Shown here in pieces: positions 50,591 through 59,685 of a DNA stretch of 64,000 nt. Made by a program: the position numbers and the translations under genes. The notes under the pieces are model-generated. The model searched no databases and was not told the DNA's origin. It saw only the letters and a list, made by a program, of their open reading frames with translations. The stretch spans positions 799,623 through 863,622 of the forward strand of contig JAQSDU010000014.1 of assembly GCA_029946065.1 (NCBI GenBank), given 5' to 3'. Source of the DNA: Flavobacterium sp. (GTDB taxonomy: Bacteria; Bacteroidota; Bacteroidia; Flavobacteriales; Flavobacteriaceae). Position 1 is the stretch's first letter; each line of letters begins with the position of its first letter.

Positions 50591-50605
50591 GTACATTTAA
50601 ATAAC

Positions 50606-50638
50606 AAAAAGGCTTCCTAAATCAGGAAGCCTTTTTTT
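50606..50638 (+). terminator. Rho-independent terminator after the T9SS cargo gene
   Basis: aaaaaggcttcctaaatcaggaagccttttttt. Confidence 0.88.
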
Positions 50639-50732
50639 ATCAGAAGGAATTATTGTAACAAATTAAAAACACCAGCTACTAACTACCAAAGCAAGTAAAT
50701 TGCAGATTTTAGTTTTAGTTAAGATTTAGTCA

Positions 50733-50767
50733 GAAAAAAAACCGGAGTGTGATGCTCCGGTTTTTAT
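50733..50767 (-). terminator. Rho-independent terminator for fabH
   Basis: aaaaaccggag-tgtgatg-ctccggttttt, A-rich flank on + strand. Confidence 0.82.
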
Positions 50768-50814
50768 TTACTCATTCTTTATAAATTAGAAATTAGGATT
50801 TGAAATTTATTCCC

Positions 50815-51822
50815 TTACCACCTAATAATAACACTTCCCCATGTAAATCCGCTACCGAAAGCAGCAAGCACAACGATATCGCCTGACTTGATTTTTCCTT
50901 GCTCCCACGCCTCCGTTAATGCAATCGGGACAGAAGCCGCAGTAGTATTTCCATATTTTTGTATGTTGTTGTAAACTTGATCATCGTTCAGTCTAAATTT
51001 CTGCTGAATAAACTGCGAAATCCTCAAATTTGCTTGGTGTGGAATCAGCATATTAATATCGGAAACCGTCAAATTGTTTGCCAGTAACCCCTCATTAATT
51101 ACTTCCGAAAAACGAACCACGGCATTTTTAAAAACAAACTGCCCGTTCATGTGTGGCAAATAACTTTCATCATTCGGGTCATTATCGGCAAGAATATCCG
51201 TCACCCAACGACCTCCCATTCCTGGTGCTTTTACCACAAGCTCTTCGGCATGTTCTCCTTCAGAATGTAAATGTGTCGATAGGATTCCTTTGGTTAAATC
51301 TTCTTCCCTGGATAAAATTGCAGCTCCGGCCCCGTCTCCAAAAATAACAGAAACGCCACGACCGCGCGATGTCATATCCAATCCGACAGAATGCACTTCG
51401 GAACCAATGACAAGAATATTCTTATACATCCCAGTTTTGATATATTGGTCTGCCACAGAAACGGCATATACAAATCCGGAACATTGGTTGCGGACATCCA
51501 ATGCACCAATAGTCTTTAATCCTAAATCTCTTTGTACCAAAACACCTGGACCAGGAAAATAATAGTCAGGACTCAAAGTAGCAAAAACAATAAAATCAAT
51601 ATCATCCTTGGAAATACCGGAACGTTCAATTGCAATTTTAGCCGCTTTCACCCCCATTGATGTAGTTGTATCTTCACCGCGAATGATATGTCGTCTTTCC
51701 TTGATTCCGGTACGCTCCTGAATCCATTCGTCGTTCGTGTCAATTATTTTCGACAAATCATCATTGGTAACTATATTGTCGGGCACATAAAAACCGAGTC
51801 CGCTAATTTTTGAATGGTACAT
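50815..51822 (-). CDS. fabH: 3-oxoacyl-ACP synthase III
   Basis: ISGLGFYVPDNIVTNDDLSKIIDTNDEWIQERTGIKERR, DVRNQCSGFVYAVSVADQYI (Cys), IPHQANLRI, FGSGFTWGSVIIRW. Confidence 0.93.
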   Translation of the reverse strand: MYHSKISGLGFYVPDNIVTNDDLSKIIDTNDEWIQERTGIKERRHIIRGEDTTTSMGVKAAKIAIERSGISKDDIDFIVFATLSPDYYFPGPGVLVQRDLGLKTIGALDVRNQCSGFVYAVSVADQYIKTGMYKNILVIGSEVHSVGLDMTSRGRGVSVIFGDGAGAAILSREEDLTKGILSTHLHSEGEHAEELVVKAPGMGGRWVTDILADNDPNDESYLPHMNGQFVFKNAVVRFSEVINEGLLANNLTVSDINMLIPHQANLRISQFIQQKFRLNDDQVYNNIQKYGNTTAASVPIALTEAWEQGKIKSGDIVVLAAFGSGFTWGSVIIRW

Positions 51823-51930
51823 ATATTCCTATTTAGTTAAAAATCCTGTCGCTAATTTGTGTTTTCCTCAAAAAACAACAAGACAAGGTAACGTTTTTTT
51901 GTTAATCAGTAAATTTATTTGAAATGTAAT

Positions 51931-52914
51931 TTACAAAAGCCTGATGTCGATAATTTCCCTATCAGCAGTAAGATAAGCCGATTCGTTTTCCGGAATTTCA
52001 AAAGCACATTCAAAGAAGACGGCTTTTTTTTCAAAAACAGCTTTCACGAGATAATTATTTCCTTTAAAATAACACTGCTTGACAGTGACCATAAAATCTG
52101 AATAATCCGTCAGGAACAATTCACTAGCGTATAAAAAAATGACTTTTTCCTTGTCTTCAAAAGCAATTAGGTTGTGGACTTTCACTTCATTAACTTCCCC
52201 AAAAAGAGAGGCTGCGTATTTATCAATAGGCTTTAGATAAACCTTCGCAGATTGATCATTTTGTACGATTTCACCCGATTTCATTACGATTGTTTCATCG
52301 GAAAATGACAATGCATCGATGCTATCATGAGTAGCAATAATACAAGTGACGCCTTTATGTTTTAGATAAGCGAAAAGATTCCGGCGCAACGCACCTTTTC
52401 GGAAACTATCGATATTGCTGAAAGGTTCATCCAATAGAAGCACTTCTGGCTCTAATGCCAAAACCCTTGCCAACGCAACTCTTTGTTGCTGTCCACCACT
52501 TAAGTATTTTGCTTTTGTATTGGCGAAAGCTGACATTTCGACCATTTCTAGCAATTCGTTTACGCGGGCATTTTTTTCCTCGGGGTATATGTTAGACAGA
52601 AACTTCCCTACATTTTCTGCGACACTCACATAGGGCATCAAATCGTAATCTTGCGCCAAATATTTCATTTCGGGAGCGCCCGGCACCAGATGAAATTTTG
52701 GCCCAAGAATTTGTTTATCATTCCACAAGATCTCGCCTTCGTTTAAATCGTATAGGCCGTAAATCAATTTCAGCAGCGTACTTTTACCGCAGCCGCTTTC
52801 GCCAATTATAGACAAATTTTGACCTTTTTTAAGTGAAAAACTAACGTTGTTGATTACAGTTTGGGTATCGTAAGCAAAAGAAATATTGTTGATTTCGAGC
52901 ATTGGAATTGGCAT
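51931..52914 (-). CDS. ABC transporter ATP-binding protein
   Basis: SIIGESGCGKSTLLKLIYG, KYLSGGQQQRVALARVLALEPEVLLLDEPFSNID; start at MPIPM or MLEINNI. Confidence 0.92.
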   Translation of the reverse strand: MPIPMLEINNISFAYDTQTVINNVSFSLKKGQNLSIIGESGCGKSTLLKLIYGLYDLNEGEILWNDKQILGPKFHLVPGAPEMKYLAQDYDLMPYVSVAENVGKFLSNIYPEEKNARVNELLEMVEMSAFANTKAKYLSGGQQQRVALARVLALEPEVLLLDEPFSNIDSFRKGALRRNLFAYLKHKGVTCIIATHDSIDALSFSDETIVMKSGEIVQNDQSAKVYLKPIDKYAASLFGEVNEVKVHNLIAFEDKEKVIFLYASELFLTDYSDFMVTVKQCYFKGNNYLVKAVFEKKAVFFECAFEIPENESAYLTADREIIDIRLL

Positions 52915-52929
52915 TCGGGTTTTAAAATG

Positions 52930-52937
52930 CAAAGGTA
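52930..52937 (-). promoter_or_regulatory. -7 element TACCTTTG upstream of ABC ATPase
   Basis: caaaggta on + strand; overlaps the over-long ORF-track start. Confidence 0.45.
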
Positions 52938-53101
52938 CATTTTAAGGGTTTGAAAACGGAATGTAATTGGGATTTTAAGACTTTTTGTTTTAAACAAGCT
53001 GTTAGTCATCGGTAAAAGGGCAACATATTTTAAAGAAGCCACCAAGTAAAGCTCTTTTATCAATTAGTTATACCAAAAACAGACACTTAGACACGCTACT
53101 T

Positions 53102-53243
53102 GGACTTAACAACCCATCTCTGGGACTTAAAAACCCATCTCTGGGACTTAAAAAGCGATCTCTTAGACTTAAAAACCCATCTCTTCGACTTATAAACCCA
53201 CCTTCAGGACTTAAAAAACCACTAAAAGGACTTAATTTAAGTC
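53102..53243. repeat. 21-bp minisatellite, about 6.7 copies (ggacttaaaaacccatctctg)
   Basis: Units at 53102, 53123, 53144, 53165, 53186, 53207, 53228; ends in palindrome gacttaa-t-ttaagtc. Confidence 0.92.
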
Positions 53244-53429
53244 TAAATTGCAATTGTAGAAGCATCCTAACTGCATAAAAAAGATAAGGGCGAACCTCAA
53301 ACGTGGAGATCCGCCCTTACCAACCTAACCAATAAAACAAACTATCTATAATGGAGTAAGGAAGTCTGAAAGTTACTTGTGCTTTTTTTGCTTCCTGACT
53401 TTCAGACTTTCAGTCTTTCCGTCTTCCTC

Positions 53430-54740
53430 CTAAAACATATATTTTTTATAATGCTGCGTATCAACATTTGCTTTTAGATCATGTAACAGATTGTACAACC
53501 CGAAAAACGTACGGTTAATGTATAAAAAGTGTTTCGAACTTCTGTTACCATTCATTTTTCGTAATTGTGGGTCTTTTGAAAAAGCTTCTCCCAAATCCGA
53601 AATTTCCTTGAAGAAGGCTTCATTTGAAAAATCGAAATTTTCACTTCTGAATGGTGCCGTACACAAGCTTAGCATTTTATGAAATAATGCTGTAAAATAT
53701 TCAATTTCGTGTTGCGTGTCATCTTTTCGCAATACTTCGAGGTCGTACATTTTTTCCATGAACAAAACCACATTATCCAAAATTTCTGGTTTTGAAATCT
53801 CGAAATACGGATAATAAAACGCGTCTGGTATTTGTTTGACACAACCGAAATCTATTGCAATCAGATTGTCATTTTCGTCAATCAAAAAATTTCCCGGATG
53901 CGGATCGGCATGTACCTGACGCAATTGGTGCATCTGAAAAAGATAAAAATCCCATAGCGATTGCCCTATTTTGTTGGCTTTATCCTGATTTTTATTATGC
54001 GCCGTCCATTCAGACAAATGCTCACCTTCCATCCAATCCATCGTGATGGTTTTTTCGGAAGACAATTCCGGATAATACGTTGGAAAACGCAGGTTCGGAA
54101 TATTCTTGCATGCTTCGGCGATTTCTATTCCTTGTTTCAATTCAAGTTTATAATCTGTCTCTTCCAATAATTTATGTTCAACCTCCTTGAAATACTTCTC
54201 AGAATCTTTTCCTTGAAGGTTGAACATTTTAATTGCAAACGGCTTAACGATTGCAAGGTCTGAGCTGATACTATCTGCCACTCCGGGATATTGGATTTTC
54301 ACAGCAAGTTGTTTCCCATCTTTGGTTGCCTTGTGTACCTGTCCGATACTGGCGGCATTTACGGAATCCGGAGTGAAAGTGTCATATATAGCTTCAGGAT
54401 ATTGTCCTAAATAAGTTTTAAAGGTTTTGCGAACAAGCGGTGCCGATAATGGCGGAACGGAAAATTGCGACAATGAAAATTTATCGACGTAGGCTTTTGG
54501 CAAAATATTTTTGTCCATGCTTAGCATCTGTGCGACTTTCAATGCGCTTCCTTTCATGTTTTTGAGACCATCGTATATATCTTCTGCATTGCTTTCGTTG
54601 AGCTTGTCACGGGTTAGTGATGGGTGGATTATCTTTTCGCCGTAATAAGCTACATAATTACCCCCAACTTTAAATCCGGTTTTAACCAATTGAGACGCAC
54701 GTTCTATTTTTCCTGTGGGTATTTTGCCTAATGTCTTCAT
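53430..54740 (-). CDS. AarF/ABC1/UbiB-family atypical kinase
   Basis: GSALKVAQMLSMDKNILPKAYVDKFSLSQFSVPP, AASIGQVHKATKDGKQLAVKIQYPGV, QVHADPHPGNFLIDENDNLIAIDFGCVKQI. Confidence 0.92.
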   Translation of the reverse strand: MKTLGKIPTGKIERASQLVKTGFKVGGNYVAYYGEKIIHPSLTRDKLNESNAEDIYDGLKNMKGSALKVAQMLSMDKNILPKAYVDKFSLSQFSVPPLSAPLVRKTFKTYLGQYPEAIYDTFTPDSVNAASIGQVHKATKDGKQLAVKIQYPGVADSISSDLAIVKPFAIKMFNLQGKDSEKYFKEVEHKLLEETDYKLELKQGIEIAEACKNIPNLRFPTYYPELSSEKTITMDWMEGEHLSEWTAHNKNQDKANKIGQSLWDFYLFQMHQLRQVHADPHPGNFLIDENDNLIAIDFGCVKQIPDAFYYPYFEISKPEILDNVVLFMEKMYDLEVLRKDDTQHEIEYFTALFHKMLSLCTAPFRSENFDFSNEAFFKEISDLGEAFSKDPQLRKMNGNRSSKHFLYINRTFFGLYNLLHDLKANVDTQHYKKYMF

Positions 54741-54742
54741 CG

Positions 54743-55417
54743 TTATCTCATTTTAGCTTCTTTCCAAAGAAATTTTCCTAAATCAAACAGATTTTCTAAC
54801 GGCTTTGTGTCCAATAAATCGACGGCTGTATTGACGGATTTTTCAATCAGGATGTCTGTTTTTTCAAAACCTTTAGAAGTATCTTCTAACCAAAATTTCA
54901 ATAGCAATAAAAACTGTAACCAAGCACCTTCGGCAAAAACTGGTTTGGCAACTTTTTGCACCTGCTTCATTTGTATAGTTGCACCCGCTTCAATAACATT
55001 TACGACAAAATCACGAAAATGGTTTCTTAACTGCTTTAATTGTTTCAGATTTTTAAGCCCTTCCTTATTTTCGTCGAGCGTATAGACCACGTAGCTGCGG
55101 TTTAACGTTAGGATTTCGAATAAAGTGAAATATAAAGTGAGTAGTTTATTTTTATTTGTATACGCTGCATAACCTTTTTCTTTTTCAATTGCAGTGACTG
55201 CATTTTCAAAAAACTTCACCCAGATTGCCTGCCTTATGCTTTCGATGGAATTGAAGAAAGTATAAAACTCCGATTCTTCAATGCCGTTTTTTTTACAGAA
55301 AGTATAGACATTTAGAGGCTGGTTATTGTTTTCCATCACATCCTGCATATACATTGCAATAATCTGATCGTCATCTAATAACGGTTTTTGTGCAGTTGCT
55401 TTTTTTGCTGTAGCCAT
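54743..55417 (-). CDS. TetR family transcriptional regulator
   Basis: N-terminal HTH-like segment DDDQIIAMYMQDVMENNNQPLNVYTFCKKNGIEESEFYTFFNSIESIRQAIW. Confidence 0.75.
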   Translation of the reverse strand: MATAKKATAQKPLLDDDQIIAMYMQDVMENNNQPLNVYTFCKKNGIEESEFYTFFNSIESIRQAIWVKFFENAVTAIEKEKGYAAYTNKNKLLTLYFTLFEILTLNRSYVVYTLDENKEGLKNLKQLKQLRNHFRDFVVNVIEAGATIQMKQVQKVAKPVFAEGAWLQFLLLLKFWLEDTSKGFEKTDILIEKSVNTAVDLLDTKPLENLFDLGKFLWKEAKMR

Positions 55418-55524
55418 AATAATTGATTTTAATGTTATGTAAATTTACGTTTCAAAAATTTCTGAAACATAAAAACATTTGTTAAAAATCTTTCAAAAAA
55501 AATGAACAGAAATTAATTAGAATA

Positions 55525-55582
55525 ATGAGATAATTAGAAAATGAGATAATTAGAAAATGAGATAATTAGAAAATGAGATAAC
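55525..55582. repeat. 16-bp tandem repeat atgagataattagaaa, 3.6 copies
   Basis: Three exact units 55525-55572 plus partial copy. Confidence 0.93.
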
Positions 55583-55587
55583 TACAA

Positions 55588-55618
55588 AAAAAGCCGACTC
55601 AAATTTGAATCGGCTTTC
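55588..55618 (-). terminator. Rho-independent terminator for OmpA-family gene
   Basis: Minus strand aaagccgattcaaatttgagtcggctttttttt. Confidence 0.85.
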
Positions 55619-55639
55619 AGTAAACTATAATTATAATGA

Positions 55640-56335
55640 TTATTTCTGTGCTTCTTTTTGCGCATCTTGAACCATTTTGTCATTGGCTGTGATAGCGAAT
55701 TCAACGCGACGGTTCTGGCTTCTGCCTTCTGGAGTATCGTTGGTAGCAATTGGATCCGCGATTCCCATTCCGGTTGTCGTGAAACGCGATCCTAACAAAC
55801 CTTTTGAAGCGAGATATGATTTTACCGCTGCAGCTCTTTGCTCAGACAAAGTTTGGTTGTATTCTACTTTACCTGTACTATCTGTGTAACCATAAATCAC
55901 GATATTCGTGTCGGGATATTCACTAAAAACAGGTACTAATTTATCAAGATTGGCTTTTGCAGTAGCTGTAAGCGTTGACTTACTGGTATCGAAACGCACG
56001 GCATTTTCATTCAAAACCAGTTTGATACCTTCTCCAACACGAACAACATCTGCACCCGGAAGCGCATTGTCAATTTGTCTTGCTTGTTTGTCCATTTTGT
56101 TTCCGATAACACCACCGGCAACGCCACCAACAACACCACCAAGTACAGCACCAAGGGCACCATTTCCGCCTTTTCCTAAATTATTTCCAAGGACACCACC
56201 TAAAATTGCACCACCAACGGCACCGATTGCAGCACCACGTTGGGTATTATTGGTATTTTTAACCGCTTCACAACTTGTCAAGATTGAACTCGTACTGAAT
56301 ATTAACGCTAAGGCAATAACTGATATTTTTTTCAT
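55640..56335 (-). CDS. OmpA-family lipoprotein with glycine zipper
   Basis: Lipobox ILTSCEAV; GAAIGAVGGAILGGVLGNNLG...; OmpA IVIYGYTDSTGKVEYNQTLSEQRAAAVKSYLASKGL...SQNRRVEF. Confidence 0.93.
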   Translation of the reverse strand: MKKISVIALALIFSTSSILTSCEAVKNTNNTQRGAAIGAVGGAILGGVLGNNLGKGGNGALGAVLGGVVGGVAGGVIGNKMDKQARQIDNALPGADVVRVGEGIKLVLNENAVRFDTSKSTLTATAKANLDKLVPVFSEYPDTNIVIYGYTDSTGKVEYNQTLSEQRAAAVKSYLASKGLLGSRFTTTGMGIADPIATNDTPEGRSQNRRVEFAITANDKMVQDAQKEAQK

Positions 56336-56361
56336 AATGCTAATTTTATATGTTTATGGGA

Positions 56362-56847
56362 TTAATTTTTTTGGAATTGGTAAACAACACTTGCTATTTT
56401 TCCGGCAACATCAACTTTATCTACAAGCTGAAAAGCGTTTTCAGATTGGTTCGCAACCGTTAAAATGTATCCGTCTCTTACTTTTTTAGCTTTTTCACCA
56501 GCATCCAAAACTTTCAAAACGAACTCACCGTTTTTATTCACATACCATTTGATTGGCGAGCTAAAACTGGTACAATTTGGTTGGTTCAAAACCATACTTC
56601 CTTTATTATTGTTCGAAATAAAGTGCCAAGTGCTTCCTTCAAAACATTTTGAATCTGCCAATTGAAATGAAATTACTTTAATGTACTCCGATCCAGGATA
56701 CGAAACTTTAGTTAATGTCCAGTCGCCTTTCATCGCTACTTCAGATTTATTATCAACACTCAGGCTTGTCGCAGAAGTGGATTTGCAGGCAAAAGTCAAA
56801 ATAGCCACAGCAAATAGAATTGTTAATTTTTTCATTGTCATTGTCAT
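56362..56847 (-). CDS. Lipocalin-like domain lipoprotein
   Basis: Lipobox LTFACKST; MKGDWTLTKVSYPG...FEGSTWHFISNNNKGSMVLN. Confidence 0.8.
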   Translation of the reverse strand: MTMTMKKLTILFAVAILTFACKSTSATSLSVDNKSEVAMKGDWTLTKVSYPGSEYIKVISFQLADSKCFEGSTWHFISNNNKGSMVLNQPNCTSFSSPIKWYVNKNGEFVLKVLDAGEKAKKVRDGYILTVANQSENAFQLVDKVDVAGKIASVVYQFQKN

Positions 56848-57020
56848 TTGAAGTTATTAGTTAATATCCTACAAAGATACAATCCTCAAATTTTAAATCT
56901 GTTGTATAATTAGATAAAAAAATACTAAAATTAACACTTTCCGACATTTTGTCACTTTCTGCAATTTGGTATCTTATTTGAAAGGTGTGGTTTGTAATAA
57001 AACCTTAAAAATAACAGACT

Positions 57021-58907
57021 ATGACAACAGGAAAAATTAATGTTTCAGTAGAAAACATCTTTCCCTTAATCAAGAAATTCTTATACAGCGACCACGAGAT
57101 TTTCCTTCGTGAATTGGTTTCCAACGGTACAGATGCTACTTTAAAATTGAAGCACCTGACCAGTATCGGCGAAGCCAAAGTGGAATATGGCAATCCAATA
57201 ATCGAAATTAAAATCGATAAAGAAGGCAAAAAGCTTCACATTATTGACCAAGGATTGGGTATGACAGCTGATGAAGTGGAAAAATACATCAACCAAGTGG
57301 CGTTTTCTGGTGCTGAAGAATTTCTTGATAAATACAAAGATTCTGCAAAAGATTCTGGTATTATTGGACATTTTGGTCTTGGATTCTATTCCGCATTTAT
57401 GGTCGCCGAAAAAGTAGAAATCATTACCAAATCCTACAAAGACGAGCCTGCAGCACATTGGACATGCGATGGAAGCCCGGAATTTACCCTTGAACCGGCT
57501 GACAAAACTGACAGAGGTACCGAAATCATTTTGCACATCGCCGAAGATTCTGTAGAATTTTTAGAAGATCATAAAATTTCAGAATTGCTGAACAAATACA
57601 ATAAGTTCATGCCAATTCCGATTAAATTCGGCACCAAAAACGAAACGCTTCCAAAACCGGAAGACGCTCCCGAAGACTACCAAACAGAAACTGTTGCAGT
57701 CGATAACATCATCAACAATCCAAATCCGGCTTGGACAAAGCAACCATCGGAATTGAGCGACGACGATTACAAAAAATTTTACCGCGAATTGTATCCGATG
57801 CAATTTGAAGAACCGTTGTTCAACATCCATTTGAATGTGGACTATCCTTTCAATTTAACGGGAATTTTATACTTCCCAAAATTGGGTTCCGATTTGCAAA
57901 TCCAGAAAGACAAAATCCAATTGTACCAAAATCAGGTGTATGTAACGGATAATGTTGAAGGAATCGTTCCAGAATTTTTAACGATGCTGAAAGGCGTGAT
58001 CGATTCGCCAGATATTCCGCTGAATGTTTCGCGTTCTTACCTTCAGGCGGATGGTGCGGTGAAAAAGATTTCGAATTATATCACCAGAAAAGTAGCCGAC
58101 AAACTGAAATCGTTGTTCACAGAAAACCGTGAAGATTTTGAGCAAAAGTGGAATGACATTAAAATCGTTTTGGAATACGGAATGCTTTCTGAGCCAAAAT
58201 TCTATGAAAAATCGGGTGCTTTCGTTTTGTATCCTACCGTTGATGGAAAATATTTTACGCTAGACGAATTAAAAGAAAATTTAAAAGAGAATCACACCAA
58301 CAAAGACGGCAAATTAGTCTTGTTATACGCCGGAAATAAAGATGCACAGCACAGCTATATTGCAGCAGCGAAAGACAAAAACTACGAAGTTTTACTGTTG
58401 GATTCACCTATTATTTCGCATTTAATCCAAAAATTGGAAGGCGATAATAGCGATATTACTTTTGTTCGTGTGGACTCCGATCACATAGACAACCTCATAA
58501 AAAAGGACGAAACAACGATTTCAAAATTGTCTGATGAAGAGAAAGAAAGCCTGAAAACTGTCGTAGAAAATGTGGTGCCAAAACCAACATATTCTGTGCA
58601 AATGGAAGCTTTAGATAGCAATGCAGCACCATTTTTAATTACGCAACCAGAATTCATGCGCAGAATGAAAGAAATGAGCCAATCTGGCGGTGGCGGCATG
58701 TTTGGAATGGGCAATATGCCGGAAATGTACAATCTTGTGGTGAACACTAATTCTGAATTGGCCAACAACATCTTGAATACAACAGACAAATCACAACAAG
58801 AGCATTTGGTAAAACAAGCACTTGACTTGGCCAAATTATCACAAAATTTGTTGAAAGGTGAAGAGCTTACGGCTTTTGTAAAAAGAAGTTTTGAATTGAT
58901 TAAATAA
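57021..58907 (+). CDS. htpG: Molecular chaperone HtpG (Hsp90)
   Basis: YSDHEIFLRELVSNGTDATLKLKHL, DQGLGMTADEVEKYINQVAFSGAEEF, GHFGLGFYSAFMVAEKV, LNVSRSYLQAD. Confidence 0.97.
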   Translation: MTTGKINVSVENIFPLIKKFLYSDHEIFLRELVSNGTDATLKLKHLTSIGEAKVEYGNPIIEIKIDKEGKKLHIIDQGLGMTADEVEKYINQVAFSGAEEFLDKYKDSAKDSGIIGHFGLGFYSAFMVAEKVEIITKSYKDEPAAHWTCDGSPEFTLEPADKTDRGTEIILHIAEDSVEFLEDHKISELLNKYNKFMPIPIKFGTKNETLPKPEDAPEDYQTETVAVDNIINNPNPAWTKQPSELSDDDYKKFYRELYPMQFEEPLFNIHLNVDYPFNLTGILYFPKLGSDLQIQKDKIQLYQNQVYVTDNVEGIVPEFLTMLKGVIDSPDIPLNVSRSYLQADGAVKKISNYITRKVADKLKSLFTENREDFEQKWNDIKIVLEYGMLSEPKFYEKSGAFVLYPTVDGKYFTLDELKENLKENHTNKDGKLVLLYAGNKDAQHSYIAAAKDKNYEVLLLDSPIISHLIQKLEGDNSDITFVRVDSDHIDNLIKKDETTISKLSDEEKESLKTVVENVVPKPTYSVQMEALDSNAAPFLITQPEFMRRMKEMSQSGGGGMFGMGNMPEMYNLVVNTNSELANNILNTTDKSQQEHLVKQALDLAKLSQNLLKGEELTAFVKRSFELIK

Positions 58908-59040
58908 TTTAAAATTTTTGATTTAAGATTTTAACCTGTTGGTGAAAACTGACAGGTTTTTTTATATAAAAAATGAATTGTTGTAAAAGATTATCGAACT
59001 TTGGGAAAATCTGAAATCGAAATCGGAAATCTAAAACGCC

Positions 59041-59442
59041 ATGAAATTACACATAGAAACACCCGCCCTTTTATTCTCTGCAACATCGCTGATTTTGTTG
59101 GCATATACGAATCGGTTTTTGACCATTGCAACCATCGTACGCGGTTTGCGCCAACATTACGAACAAAAAGAAAGCTCAAAAACATTGCTCGAAATCAAGA
59201 ACCTCAACTTGCGATTGATATTGATCCGTTATATGCAGATGTTTGGTGTTTTGAGTTTATTTCTCTCTGTTTTCGCAATGCTTTTGTTGTTTTTAGAATA
59301 CCAATTATCCGGAATTTACTTGTTCGGATTGAGCTTGTTATGCCTTTTGGTTTCGTTGGGGATTTCGTTTTGGGAAATCAGTATTTCGGTTACTGCGTTG
59401 CGTTTGCATTTGAGTGATTTGATTGAAAAGGAAACCAAATAA
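59041..59442 (+). CDS. DUF2721 family membrane protein
   Basis: TPALLFSATSLILLAYTNRFLTIATIVRGLRQHYEQ; three TM helices. Confidence 0.85.
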   Translation: MKLHIETPALLFSATSLILLAYTNRFLTIATIVRGLRQHYEQKESSKTLLEIKNLNLRLILIRYMQMFGVLSLFLSVFAMLLLFLEYQLSGIYLFGLSLLCLLVSLGISFWEISISVTALRLHLSDLIEKETK

Positions 59443-59466
59443 TTCTTACCCCATTATTTTTCTTTG

Positions 59467-59516
59467 CGGCTTCGCGCCTTTGCGAGAGATTTTTTTCTTG
59501 CAAAGACGCGAAGCCG
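59467..59516. repeat. Intergenic palindrome, 20-nt arms with 18/20 pairing (cggcttcgcgcctttgcgag / cttgcaaagacgcgaagccg)
   Basis: Arms 59467-59486 and 59497-59516. Confidence 0.85.
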
Positions 59517-59685
59517 AATAGTTTTATACTAATTCCTTACATCTGAAAATTATATAACCTTTTCAGAAAATCCTATAAAATAAAATGCTACCCGACATAC
59601 TACATTTACTTTATAGCAACGGTATGCAAATGAGGCACATTGTTGTTTCATAAAAACAAAATGCATTAATCTAAACCTATCAATT

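Noticed and set aside
53102-53243. Regularly spaced direct repeats considered as a CRISPR array
   Set aside because: Units abut with no unique spacers, are only 21 bp, and there are no cas genes in the window; this is a minisatellite.
53068-53265. 65-aa minus-strand ORF with (FLSPRDG)n repeats as a real protein
   Set aside because: It is simply the translation of the 21-bp minisatellite (21 = 7 codons keeps any frame open); no promoter, RBS or conservation can be shown.
55908-56489. 193-aa plus-strand ORF
   Set aside because: Antisense to the OmpA lipoprotein; its PPATPPTTPPSTAPRAPFPPFP run is the complement of the glycine zipper codons.
59001-59417. 138-aa ORF
   Set aside because: Overlaps the DUF2721 gene out of frame; the DUF2721 frame has TM and family support.
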